From NCBI GenBank assembly GCA_003194525.1, contig NBIV01000199.1, positions 62,001 to 126,000 of the forward strand: DNA of 64,000 nucleotides. The letters run 5' to 3'. This stretch comes from Gracilariopsis chorda (taxonomy: Eukaryota > Rhodophyta > Florideophyceae > Gracilariales > Gracilariaceae). Below the pieces are notes generated by a model, which made no database searches, was not told the origin of the DNA, and worked only from the letters and a program-made list of their open reading frames with translations. This document shows positions 10,293 through 20,943 of the stretch, piece after piece (positions within the stretch are counted from its first letter, which is position 1; the number at the start of each line of letters is the position of its first letter). The position numbers were made by a program, and so were the translations under genes.

Positions 10293-12395
10293 TCAAGTAC
10301 GGGGGTGATCAACCGTATATGCACGCAGAGCGGACAACAACGTTCGGTTAAACCGTTCCACCTGCCCAGTAGCCTGGGGATGGTATGTCGTTGTAAACAG
10401 ATTCCTGATGTCAAGTATTCTACAAACGTGTTGGAAGAAACGCGCGGTGACCTGCGGTCCGTTGTCGGATAAAAGACTAACCGGTAGACCGTAGACGAGA
10501 ACCCAGTGACGGACGAATGCTTCGGCCACTGAACGTGCGGTAATCTTCTTCAAAGGTACAGTCCGGACGAGTTTGGAGAACCTATCCGTTATTACGAGTA
10601 GAAACTTGTTACTACGTGAAGTGTGAAGGAACTCACCGAGGATATGGATAGCGACAAGTTTTAACGGGGCCTGTGCCGGGAACAGGGTCAACTTCTTCGC
10701 ATAGCGGCGCAGTTTCACTTGTACACGAGCACAGTGAGTACAAGACCGAACAATAGCGTAGCAATCCAACGCAAGTGCGGGCCAGTAGAAATGCCGACGT
10801 AACGTCGTGTAGAGCCTCCTTCCACCAGGGTGTGCAGCTAACTTCGAGAAATGCGAGAGATGCAATACTATCGACTGAAGGGAATGTGGAACCACTATTT
10901 GTGACGAAAAAGACACAGTCCTTACCAAGTAACCTTGTGAGTCAACTACAAAAGGAATGTGAGCGCCTCCATTGAGTTGGGCACGAATCTTCGTACGAAA
11001 CGGGTCTCCATACTGTTCGCGGATCATCTCTTCGGGAGTGATCGAGGCGAAGGATCCGGTATCCGGTTCGCCACCGTCAGCAAAGAGCAGATCATCAACA
11101 ATGTCATCTGAAACCAGATCATAACTTGAATTCTCTTCAAGGAGGAAACAAGGGATATCATCGTCATCGACGGGAAGGGTTTCCGCTTCTGTTCCTAAAC
11201 GAGACAGAGCGTCAGCCTGGATATTTAGGGAACCCTTTTTATAGAAGACTTCATAATCGAACTGAGCGAGGCGTAGTCTCCAACGCATCAGGCAGCCCGA
11301 AGGATCCGTGACGGACATTAACCAACGCAAAGCGGAGTGGTCCGTATTAACGGTGAAGTGTGCGCCCATCAGATATGGTCTGATTGTTTGCAGAGCCCAT
11401 ACCATGGCGAGGCATTCCTTTTCAGGGACTGAGTAGTTCCGTTCGTGGACGTTGAGCGTTCTGGACCAAAAACCGGTTGGTTTTCGTTCCCCATCGGGAG
11501 TCGTTTGGAATAACGCACAACCAATTTCGTAATCACTAGCATCCGTATCCACGGTATAAGGTAACCCATCCTTACGCAACGATAATATCGGTGCAGAGGT
11601 GATAGCCTCCTTCAGAGAGTTGAAAGCTTCCACCTGTGCAGGGCTAAGGGGGCCCAGTTTTGGCGGATGTCCTTTTCTGAGAAGATCATTAAGGGGTCCC
11701 GCAATCTTTGCGAAGCTTGGAATGAACCGTCGATACACGTTACATAACCCTAGAGAGGAGTGGAGTTCCGTTTGGGTTCTCGGGTGCTTGGCCTCTTTGA
11801 GAGATTTGACTCCAGCTTCCTGTATCAGCAAGCGCCCAGGGCGAATGACATGGCCCAGGTACTTTAACGACTCGGTAAAGAATTCGCACTTGCTCAGCTT
11901 GAGGGTTACTCCAGCATCACGCAACGTGGTCATGATTTCACGAACGTGTTATAAATGATCATCAAAGTTGTTGGAGAAGACTATGATATCGTCAAGATAG
12001 ACGAGGCACGATCGCCATTTGAAGCGGGCCAAGAGGATATCCAACGCACGCTGGAAAGTAGCGGGAGCGTTTGTTAATCCAAACGGCATACTCTTAAAGC
12101 GGTACAAACCTGAATGACAGACGAAAGCGGTCTTATCATGGTCTTCCGGTCTTACTGGTACTTTCCAGTATCCCCAGTTCGCATCCAATGTGGAGAAGAC
12201 AGTCGCCTCACCGAGAGAGTCAATATAATCATCCATTCGCGGTATGGGGTACGCGTCTTTCACGGTGGCGGCATTTAGGCGACGGTAGTCGATGCAAAAA
12301 CGCCAAGTCTCATCGGATTTCGGAGCCAGTACTACTGGGGATGCCCACGGTGATTGAGCGGGCTCTATCACGCCTTCGCGGAGCATTTTATCCAC
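10293..12395 (-). pseudogene. pol: Element B: reverse transcriptase, RNase H and integrase region
   Basis: Reverse transcriptase motifs: TWRFCIDYRRLNAATVKD, STLDANWGYWKVPV, MPFGLTNAPATFQRALD and LVYLDDIIVF. RNase H motifs: TVDTDASDYEIGCALF, PEKECLAMVWAL and NTDHSALRWLM. Integrase motifs: an HHCC finger (LAAHPGGRRLYTTLRRHFYW ... CTHC) and the catalytic core with LLSDNGPQVTARFF and YHPQATGQVERFNRT. The order is that of Ty3/Gypsy. The same residues are shared with A at perhaps half of positions, which shows relatedness but not identity. Part of a fossil element. Confidence 0.88.
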
Positions 12396-12518
12396 ATGAA
12401 ACTGTTCCTCCTCCCTTGCCTTGGGGCCTGCCCTATAGGGGTGTTGAGCAATTGGCTTCGTGTCCGGTACTAGATCAATCCGGTGTTCAGTGGCCGAGAC
12501 CTCCCCGAGGGATCCATC

Positions 12519-13677
12519 TCACATTGAGGTGAACTCTCGCAACATATTTCGCAACTTCTCGCGGTGTGAATCCGGTACATGACCGAGATCCAGATCTTCT
12601 AGTTCTTTTACAGGGTCCAACTTATCGTAACTCGTAGGAACGGCCTTCCTTTTCGAATTTTTTAGGTTCAGCGACTCCAAAGAAGAGTGGGAACCCTCCA
12701 CCTCCTTGGCATGAGGCGTATCATTTCGTTCTTGAACTAATCCGAGTACATCGGCTGCGCACAACTTTGTAGGGATTAAAGCCGTTGCATGCGGAAGTAC
12801 AGTACCAACTACTTGGTTCTTTGCCAGGTACTGCGGCTTCTTGCCAAAGTTTGCTATCAAAACGTGAAAGGGGTGTTCATTTGAGATCTGAACGACAACA
12901 TTAGCCAGGGCCAATTGATACTTCTCGTACAGCGAGGTGAGTGGTTCAACAACACGCAATCCTCTTGGAGCCGCAGTTACTGAAACCCACGCCTGTGATT
13001 CGGGCAGTATGGAGATTGGCCGTGCGACACTTAGCTTGGGCGACTCCTTTGGAGGTGACGAATCCTGCAAGGGGACCGGAAGAGGAACCAACTTGGATGA
13101 GGCACGCCGCAATGAACGACGAACTATCGGAATGATGGAACCATCTTCTAGTTCAACTTCTCGCGCACGCAGACGAATTGACTCTACGAAGCGATCGCAG
13201 AAGTCACATCCCAAGATAACGGGGGCCGGTAGTAGCGTCTTACAGACGATGAATTCGAGCTGCATCGAACAGTTACCAATCCTGATCATCAGAGAAATTG
13301 TACCAGCCGTTTTCAACGGGTTGGTATTGGCATCAGCAACCGTCCATAACGGGTCCTTGTCTAACACGAAAACGCACTTCACCCGGTAGGAGAGATGCGA
13401 CAATGAAATTGGGGCCGGCACCTGTATCCAGAATAGACAGATGACGCACCATATACTGGACGGAAAGGCCAAAGTCAGCGAAAACTTTGTAGTTTCGCTT
13501 GGGCATTACCATGACTCTATCCGGTGACAGGTGATTTTTACACCGTATCCACGGGCGACGTAACTCACCGAGGTGGGCCGAGTCCACGTCTGTGGTGGTC
13601 AATAATTTCCTTGAAAGGATCTGGACCGGGGAGCGAGGCTTTGACGCCTCGGGCGCCGATGACCTCGACTCGGGCAC
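12519..13677 (-). pseudogene. Element B: retropepsin region
   Basis: The protease active site is visible as LSILDTGAGPNFI. The hydrophobic VILGCDFCDRFVESI motif follows at the distance expected for a single-domain retropepsin. A long linker (ISILPESQAWVSVTAAPRG, then a Lys-rich charged stretch) leads toward RT. The linker is also recognisable in element D at 60447-60746 (SFLPETKVMMEVTSLQN), which supports homology of B and D. Part of a fossil element. Confidence 0.7.
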
Positions 13678-13700
13678 CTCTCTAAAAGAGACTCCCCCAC

Positions 13701-15844
13701 TCAGTTTTCCTGAGCGGCATCCATTTTCACGGAAACGATATTTGGCGGCATTGACGCCGTTAGCGGAGCCGGTTGCCGAGAAATAGAACCATCCGCTGAA
13801 GCGGCTTGACTCGCAGAAGCGGTGGCTGGGGAAGAACCAGTGTTGGGTACCGCTTCAGATTGAACTGGTGTAAACTTACGAGGAAACTCGGTCTTCGCAC
13901 GGAAGTATGCGGTAACAGGAACTGATGCCTGTTCTTCTGGGGTCAGGGCTTCGTAGTTAACAACCACTTTGGGCATCTCCCTCAGAGTCATGATACACTG
14001 CGGGGCCGTGTGTCCATGGTCGTAACAAAGGTAACAGATCAACGTCTGGTGTCTCCCGATGTTTCGGTTGTCCTGAAACTTCACCGCCGACGAGCGCGTA
14101 TCCACTCAACCAGGTCTCTGGTAACAATTTACGTTAGCATACGGGACTTGTGGGCCGCGAGCGCGGTGGCGATCTGCATACAGCAGTTGGTTATCCGGTT
14201 CCATCGAAGGTTCCGTTGTGGACGGGAGCTCCGTTGTGGGTATGGAAACCAGATCATTCTGAGTAAAGTAAACATTATCAACCTCATGTCGAGAGTACTC
14301 CTGGGGCAGCAGTGAAACTGATGACGGGGCGGCCTCCATGTGTAGTGCCATCTGACTTGGCTTCCGGAGCGGGCACGTAAAGCATCTCCTTCCGCCTTTG
14401 CGTACTGTACCAATTCTAAGTAGGTAACCTTTCTCCTGTCTTCCCGATGTTGGGCCACAAGAGTGCAAATAGCCGGATCCAATCCGTTGATAAACATTGT
14501 ACAACGCTCGCTAGCGGAATAAACATTGCCACATCGGTGGAAGGCCTTGTTCAGTCTAACTGAGTACTCGGTCTCCGTTTCCTTCGGGCGTTGTTTAGTA
14601 TCGCGCAGGGCCAGGATAGCTTCCTGTTTTGCGGTTCCTGTCGCGTAGGAGCGTAGCAAATACTGAACGGCTTCGGGCCAACAAGTGACTCCTCCTTCAG
14701 AGGCGCGAGACGAACCTCTTACAGAGTTGAATTGATCTTCAGCGATTCCATGTAAGAAATACGGTAGGGTGACGTAAGCCTGTCCTTCACTCATTCCGAG
14801 GATATCCGCCTCCGCTACAAAGCGTGAAAGAAAGTCCAGAACGAGAATCGGATCCTCTCCAGTGAAATTCTGGTTACGGAACGACAAAGCCATCCGCTTG
14901 ATGCATTCTTTTACCTTCCCAGTTCCACGGGGTGTACGATCCAAAGAGGAATCTTCCAAATGGTAGTACCGGTATATAAAAGCTTCCTGTACAAAGGGTT
15001 AGTAGGCTTCAGTTCCTTCAAACCGGAGTGCTTTCTTCCCTTCTGTCGGGCTCAGATGGGTGGCTGCTGAACGACGCGAGTGCGATGAATGAACGCGACG
15101 GTCACCGTCAGCAGACGAGTCAGACGAAGCGGATTCCGCAGAGCGGTTAGAATTCACCGATGACCGGGACGAGTCCGAGTCATAGTCGTTGTCATTCCGT
15201 TTCCGGGGGCGGTTCTTCGTGCAAGCACGGTCACCATGTCGATGGGAAACCACAGCTGGTGGGTCTGCGACATTGTTATCACCTCTGATGGTATTTTCCA
15301 ACGTCTCCAGACGGGACAGAACGCGATAAAACTTCGAGTCAACATCCTTCACCATATTTGGGTAACCCCTCAAAACCTCCAAAAGGGAATTAACATCAGT
15401 CCGTAAAGTACGTAGATCTTCAGATACACCTCCGACGAGATCGGCATCAATCCTCATACGGAGTGCATCAACCTCATTGACGAGGGCGGCTTGAGAACTT
15501 TCAAGCACCGAGGTCTGGGCTTGAAGGTTCTGCACTTGAGCCTCCAACTCGGCAAGGAATGCGTCCTTCTCCGCAGCGGCGGGTACGGAATTCCTAAGCG
15601 GAGCATCCGATGAACCAGCAACTGGCAGTTGGGACGACTTAGTCGATGGCTTCCTGTTTCCAGATCTGCGGTTATCAACATCCGAACGTTCGAGAACTGA
15701 CCGCGATCGCGGGGGTAAATCAGCGCCGACTTGTCGCGACCTAGACTGACCCGAACCACGGGATCCAATTCCAGAACCCATAATGGAGGACACTGAAACT
15801 GATCGGAACAGAAAACAAACAACAAACAAACAACAAACGAACAA
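13701..15844 (-). pseudogene. gag: Element B: gag region with coiled coil and CCHC knuckle
   Basis: The N-terminal part, from a Met at about 15781 (MGSGIGSRGSG), is Arg/Ser-rich and then forms a coiled coil (AELEAQVQNLQAQTSVLES). A capsid-like domain follows (FTGEDPILVLDFLSRFVAEA, NKAFHRCGNVYSASERCTMF). A canonical C-x2-C-x4-H-x4-C nucleocapsid knuckle (CYLCYDHGHTAPQC) stands near the C-terminus. Element D has the same capsid motif and knuckle. Part of a fossil element. Confidence 0.78.
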
Positions 15845-16034
15845 ACCTCAAATGAGCGAACATCCACTCCTAAGAGGCACCACGCAACCACTTGTGGGAG
15901 AGCACACCCGAACAATCGGCGATCCTCAACAACACAGTTGGTCACAACGCAAAATAAACTTCAACGAGTAATTCGGCAACCAGGTAGCTAATCCGGTAAA
16001 CCGAGATCACAAAACACACTTCGCTGGTCTTCTA

Positions 16035-16047
16035 GGTCGGGAGAGCA
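16035..16047 (-). promoter_or_regulatory. Element B: primer-binding site
   Basis: The minus strand reads TGCTCTCCCGACC three bases after the LTR end. It matches the primer site of A at 12 of 13 positions, while the surrounding LTR sequence is much more diverged. This indicates that both families use the same tRNA primer. Confidence 0.5.
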
Positions 16048-16050
16048 GTT

Positions 16051-16673
16051 TGTAGTGCAATACCCCGAGATGAGAGCAGACACACAAGGGTGTTCGACGT
16101 CTTCCTCTGTGAGGGTAGCGCAGCGGCAAAACCACCTTTGGTGAGCACACGAAGCAGGGTGTAAGACCGGGACTCACCGTCACGACTAGCGTACAGGTGT
16201 AGAAACCAAGACAGACCACGAAGTGGGAAAGCGGAAAATGCAGCGACACACGAGTGGTGGGCGACGCGCAAGAGCGGTGTGGTGTCCACACGAGTGGGGC
16301 GGTGGTAGCGGAGCAACGGTAATCACCGGTAGTCGCAGAAACAACGACACCTGTCTACGGGACAAAAGAACAATGACCGCTGTAAAAGCGCGCACAGAAA
16401 CAAACACATTAGTGGTAAGAATGTGCTGAAGCTCCACGAAGTGGGTAACTAGGCCTTCACAGGATGGCGTCTCTCCAGATGGAGGTGGACACTCACCAGG
16501 GAACAGTTAGAGCCAGACACTCGCTTGTTGCGTTTACTTTGACCCGGGCAGCCGGAGCTCACACACATAAGTAGTGGTGGCCCGTGCCCTGACAGTACAG
16601 TAGTAATTAACTAATAATATCCCTAAGGGGGTGTGAAACTCTACACACGTCATACACAATGCTGTGCACAACA
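16051..16673 (-). repeat. Element B: 5' LTR
   Basis: About 620 bases, running on the minus strand from TGTTGTGCACAGCATTGTG to CACTACA, so it has the usual TG...CA ends. The inner end is followed by the primer-binding site and then gag. It shares blocks with the LTR at 8041-8472 but is longer and differs widely. No second copy of this exact LTR is visible in the window. Confidence 0.6.
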
Positions 16674-17283
16674 CTTGTCAACCAAATTGGGGCCCTTCAA
16701 ACGGAAACAACATACCGGTGTAGCACTCATACTCCATGGTAGAGAGGTTAGCATCGCCAACGCGGAATATGACTGCAACACGTGCTGATACCGCTATTGG
16801 CGTTGCACTTCAAGCACAGTTTCGTCCTCAAAGGTACAATTAACCGTTCCATGCCATTTGCACGCTAAGCGCAACAACGTTTTTTTGCTGTGGCTAACGT
16901 ATGAACCTAAATTCGCGCCACATTAGTATGCACGTATTTACGTGCCGGCACTTCTTTACTTCTCTGCACCATAATAGCAGCATGAACTGTTGCCATCAAA
17001 TGATGATCTACACAGAAATGATCTATACGACGGTATTAAGCGTTACGATGCTGCACCTGACGATTGTATCCACCGGAGCCAGCTCGGTTTAATGTATAAG
17101 AGCAACGCGCGATCCTACATTCAACGAAGCTCTGCGCAACCAAAGTATATGCGATAATGCTTTGCACAAAAACGTCATGCGCAACGATGAAATCTCTTAC
17201 GATTATTCTTCCGTTCATAGATCTCAACACCCCCAATCTTAAGGATTTGCTCATGTATGAGGAAGGTTTTATTGACTGACGGG

Positions 17284-17355
17284 AGGCGTTGCGCCACAAA
17301 TTCGCTTTGCACACCCCCATGTGCGCATGCAAAACACCCATTTGGCGCAACGCCT
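17284..17355. repeat. Nested inverted repeat (13-bp perfect arms)
   Basis: AGGCGTTGCGCCA at 17284-17296 is exactly complementary to TGGCGCAACGCCT at 17343-17355. Inside the loop a second pair, TTTGCA (17306-17311) and TGCAAA (17328-17333), can stack. The structure is about 72 bases long and could be a small non-autonomous element, a processed hairpin RNA or a regulatory site. Nothing in the sequence decides between these. Confidence 0.5.
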
Positions 17356-17775
17356 ACCTAACACTTAAAAAATTCAGCAGCAGTAGCAGCAGAAAAACTT
17401 GTTGCCTTCTGGCTGGCACTTCCATTATGAATGCACTGCCAGGCAGTTACACAAAACAACGTGTAGCGCTTTCTTATCATTGGCTGGCACTGCAGTCAAT
17501 TTAGGCACCTAAACAAAAACCCCTTCGGCTCCACATACTCTAGGCGCTGCGGCATCCCGTGGTTATACGAGTGCTATTGCGAGCGCAAGCGAGCAAAGTG
17601 CTTGGAGAGCCTTAAAAAACCCCTAAAACCACAAAGTAACAAAAACAACGCGGCACACAGCGCCGATCACGGCTGAAAGCCGTTTGCAGTTGTCAACGCT
17701 CTAAAGATTCATAGTTAAGGCACTCCGCAGCCATAGCAGCCTCTATAGTCTGCTGGCAGAGGCCGTTGGGTTTTA

Positions 17776-18013
17776 TGCACGCAGACGTAAAAAACCTTCG
17801 TGCAGAGCATGCTGTTGCCATAAAAGGTACAGACTACATGCAGTGGCGGTGGGGTGCTCTGCACGCTGGCATAAAACGCCGAGGCAGTAGTCTTCTGCAC
17901 ACGGGAGTGAAACGCCCGCGTGCAGAGCCAGCTATTCATATAACAGCCTCTACAGAATGCATGCATAGGCGGTGGTGTGCTCTGCACGTGGGCGTGAAAC
18001 GTCCGCGTGCAGA
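17776..18013. repeat. Cluster of hairpin modules TCTGCACG...CGTGCAGA
   Basis: A module of about 33 bases, with TCTGCACG-like and CGTGCAGA-like ends facing each other around GTGAAACGYCC-like sequence, occurs at 17776-17807, 17894-17927 and 17981-18013. A half module starts at 17858. Between modules lies a second conserved block, CATGCAN(2-4)GGCGGTGG. Because the repeats keep a multiple-of-three register, both strands read open through the array. I regard that as a by-product of the repeat rather than proof of a protein. Confidence 0.55.
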
Positions 18014-19309
18014 ATACGCCATTGCCACTTTCTTCGATCCTGCGTTGCAAGGAGCTGCAAACCCACTTTCCATACATAGGTGCGTCATTTTTACTTCATT
18101 GCTAAATCAGAGCCTCGATCAAAGTTTTCTTTACGACTGATGGAACGGTCACCGGAGCAATCCTAACGCTTGCGTGCGAAGCACGCACAGGAACCCCTTG
18201 ATTTTTCTAATGACAATGAAGAACGGACAGATTTGGCATGATGAGTATCGGTATTGTATCCATATAAGTCAGCTCTCTGTGCTGGCGAAAGCGCATGAAA
18301 TCCCGTTGAAGGATATCTACATTTCAATAGTTCCTGTTCTTTTGTCTCTGTACCTCCTTCCCCTAGCATGAAGCTATTGACTTTGTTCGGACATGCCCAA
18401 GCACGATAATAGATATCCGGCAATTGAGGTAGCGTCAATAACAGATCTCTGTCTTGCGTGCAATAATCGAGCTGAGGCGAATGCTTGGCTCAATTTCTGC
18501 ACATGAAACCTTTGTATAGATCTTGGACTGGCTGATGTCTTTTCGTCTTGCTTCTTAGAAGTCGTTGTAAGTGGTAGGCACGAGTGGCACAGGGAATGGT
18601 ATGTGTTTGCTTTATGCTAATACATGCTATCTCTTGTTTTGCACGGCCGTAATTTTGTAGCTGTTGTTACGTCATCGCGATTTCTGTTATTTTCCACTTT
18701 TGGAAAGAGAAGACGTTAGCAAGAACTTCTTGCATGATACGTTTCACTGGGAGTTTTCTTGTTGCTTCCAAACCAAAGTTACATCGAGAATTGCATTATG
18801 TATGTACCTGTGCAGGCTTTAAAGGGAGAGTGTGTGAAACCTTCTCCCGTTTGTTGTAACAGCTGGGATGCAAGAATGAACTCATTTGAAAATATGCGTG
18901 AGAGGCCTGCTGCACAAAGAACGACTTTGGTGCATAGTAGGGTTGCTAGCATTGCTAGCCCCAGAATTGCGTCATCTTAAATCTTTTAAGATGCGAAGCG
19001 CTGAGTAATCATGGCTCGGTATGCATTTCAATCATGTTGACTGAAATGCATATCGCCAGCATGGCTGTTATGAGCAATGAATGGAAAGTGAATTTGGAAC
19101 GGCATGACAGCGCAAGACAGCCTGCCAAATACGACAACAAAAGAAATCCTCTTCAATGAAGAACGGTTTTGAATAGAACTAAATGGCTTATTATAATACC
19201 TTTAGGCTGCCTAAAGTGCAGGAGACGTTCATAGTGCCAAGGGGGCGCAGAGCCCGTAGTCCTCGGTATAAAGGTTATAGAAGAGTTTTCGCCAAAACCT
19301 ACGCTTGGC

Positions 19310-19352
19310 ACCAAAGGTACTCCCTGTAATATGATCAAGGAATACCTTTGGT
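19310..19352. repeat. Short inverted repeat ACCAAAGGTA...TACCTTTGGT
   Basis: ACCAAAGGTA at 19310-19319 pairs exactly with TACCTTTGGT at 19343-19352. A further GTACCAAGGGTAC-like copy follows directly. The motif could belong to a small inverted-repeat element about 180 bases long, but its outer limits are not clear. Confidence 0.35.
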
Positions 19353-20166
19353 ACCAAGGGTACAAGGAGACACGCGATGGACAGCTATCTTTGGTGCTTG
19401 ATTTGAATCTATCATTATTTTCACCATCGCATGGTACAATTCTGTCCTTCGATTAAGGGTGAGCTCTTCATTCCTATACCTCCACGATAAAATTAACACA
19501 ACAATAGGAGGGCTCTGCCAACAGCACTAGCTTTGCTGTAAACCCGAGGGAAGAGCGCACAGCAAAGCCAAATGTTACGCATAGTGAGCACTGGTACCTT
19601 AGGAATCCGAAGTTAGGACTGATGCAGACCTCGCCAAAGCTCTGCCAGCAATGACAAGAAGCGCTGATTTTTGTCGACACCGTCAGCTCCTCCAGCTATC
19701 CTCTGCTGCAGAGCGCAAGAACAACCATTGCGAACGCAGTTGTCATTCAAAAGCCATCCATCGTCTACCTCTCACTTTTCCATCAATACGAAGTAACGCA
19801 TCACGTTCAAACTCTGTGCTCTTCTTCATGCACAACAACATCAGCAAAGCAGCTCTATCTGATCAATCTTTCCTGCTTACGCCACGTCTCTCTCTGCCAG
19901 ATGTTTTTGAGGCGTTACAGCGTAGCAATGCGTAGCACAAGAAACAATGTTGGCTCCGTTGCAGTACATCGAGAACAGAAGCAATGTTCACAGTCTTGGG
20001 TTGAAGACCTGCGACCTCCTGTAGTTCTGAAGGCACCCGATCTGAGAACGACGATGAGTGAAATCCAACCCATTGCCCATCCGATGCGACACTGTTGAAT
20101 GCAACCGTTCATCGCAAGTGGCCAAAGGAGGATCGCAGACCTCGCTCCAGATCATCGAAAAACGGC

Positions 20167-20175
20167 TATAAAAGG
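20167..20175 (+). promoter_or_regulatory. TATA box of the secreted cationic protein gene
   Basis: TATAAAAGG, a textbook TATA box, stands 132 bases before the ATG at 20299. Transcription would be expected to start about 30 bases downstream, near 20197-20205, leaving a leader of about 95-100 bases. A GCAGTC that resembles an initiator lies near 20203, slightly further than the ideal spacing. No intron signals are needed to link promoter and coding region. Confidence 0.6.
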
Positions 20176-20298
20176 CAGTGACCACTTCCCAAGTCGGAAA
20201 TTGCAGTCAAGCTTCGGCCACAACACAAGCAGTGAATCTTGCTCGGATTATCTTCTCTACTATACACAGCTCGTCTTCTACCACAGGTCACTTTCAGC

Positions 20299-20922
20299 AT
20301 GAAACGTTTTATCCTCTATCTCGCATCTGTCGTCCTATGTATTTGTGCAGCTTCAGTATCGGCCGTACCGCAGCCGGATGAGAAAGCTCTTATTGAGGCA
20401 GAGTGTGATGTACCGCCGGCGGTAGCGTACTGCCTCGATATGATGCATCTGGGAAGTAACTACAACTCGGATGGTTCACAGGAGAGTGCAGAACTACAGC
20501 ACGATGTGGATGAGGTGCCGATCGGCATGTGTGCATGGGGAGATTGGGTGGGCAAACTATCCGCCGACGAATGTATGCAAGTTCTGGCTGAGTACGAAGA
20601 CGAAGATGATGAGGACGACGATGTGCCCGAGACTGGGAATGAGGCTGAAACGGAGGTGCACACGACCCGTATCTTTAAGAAGATTAAGCGTGGGCTGAAA
20701 AAAATTGGCAAGAAGATCAGTAAAGGCGCAAAGAAAGTTGCCAAAGGAGTTAACCGAGCTGGGAAGAAGATCGCGAAAGGTGTCAAGCGTACTGTTCGCA
20801 AGGTGACAAAGTTCTGCAAACGAAACCCGAAAGTTTGCAAGAAAGTGGCGGAATACGGGATCAAGATAATTCGCGGAAAGGGTAATCGCAATTCGAGAAC
20901 TACTCGCTACCCACAGTACTAG
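20299..20922 (+). CDS. Secreted protein with acidic middle and lysine-rich 11-residue repeat tail
   Basis: A complete frame of 207 residues with no homologue that I recognise. Residues 1-22 form a clear signal peptide (MKRFILYLASVVLCICAASV, cleavage near SVSA/VPQ). Residues 23-97 carry four cysteines (36, 45, 78, 92) that could form two disulphides. Residues 98-120 are almost purely acidic (EYEDEDDEDDD and on). Residues 121-175 form five tandem 11-residue repeats of the form x-x-K-K-I/V-x-K-x-I/V-x-K/R (for example GLKKIGKKISK, GAKKVAKGVNR, AGKKIAKGVKR), then a small Cys173-Cys180 loop and a basic end. From residue 125 to 203 there are about 32 Lys/Arg and one Glu. Eleven residues make three helical turns, so the tail should form long amphipathic helices. 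The layout fits a precursor of an antimicrobial or polyanion-binding peptide, possibly cut at HTTR/IFKK. A silica- or DNA-binding secreted protein is also possible. The Met at 20299 is chosen because it begins the signal peptide; an in-frame ATG at 20239 gives no better start. Confidence 0.8.
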   Translation: MKRFILYLASVVLCICAASVSAVPQPDEKALIEAECDVPPAVAYCLDMMHLGSNYNSDGSQESAELQHDVDEVPIGMCAWGDWVGKLSADECMQVLAEYEDEDDEDDDVPETGNEAETEVHTTRIFKKIKRGLKKIGKKISKGAKKVAKGVNRAGKKIAKGVKRTVRKVTKFCKRNPKVCKKVAEYGIKIIRGKGNRNSRTTRYPQY

Positions 20923-20929
20923 GTTGCCT

Positions 20930-20943
20930 CCTAGCTAGGAGCA
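20930..20943. repeat. Perfect 14-bp palindrome after the stop codon
   Basis: CTCCTAGCTAGGAG begins seven bases after the stop of the secreted-protein gene. It could form a small stem in the mRNA 3' UTR. A role in 3' end formation is only a possibility. Confidence 0.3.

Larger units (their letters stand above)
8473..16673 (-). mobile_element. Gypsy element B: Ty3/Gypsy chromovirus, minus strand
   Basis: From 5' to 3' on the minus strand: LTR (16051-16673), primer-binding site, gag with N-terminal coiled coil and a CCHC knuckle, DTG retropepsin, reverse transcriptase, RNase H, integrase with a GPY/F-type tail, and the start of a chromodomain. It is related to A but distinct at the protein level, so it is a separate family rather than a copy. 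It is broken, with about half a dozen breaks. Its own 3' LTR is not recognisable, and it ends within the chromodomain region just before the A LTR. Confidence 0.85.
16674..20166. other. Intergenic region with hairpin repeats
   Basis: No convincing protein gene is visible between element B and the promoter of the secreted-protein gene. Three repeat structures stand out and are listed separately: nested inverted repeats at 17284-17355, a cluster of hairpin modules at 17776-18013, and a short inverted repeat at 19310-19352. Base composition is mixed and no transposase or polymerase motifs are seen. Confidence 0.5.

Noticed and set aside
17715-18140. Repeat proteins on either strand of the hairpin array
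   Set aside because: Both strands are open because the repeat units keep a three-base register. There is no start context or homologue to favour either.
20203-20209. Arthropod-type initiator (GCAGT) as proof of an animal host
   Set aside because: The spacing from the TATA box is longer than usual and a five-base match is common by chance.
20299-20922. Oomycete RXLR-type effector
   Set aside because: The protein is secreted, but no RXLR or dEER motif stands behind the signal peptide.
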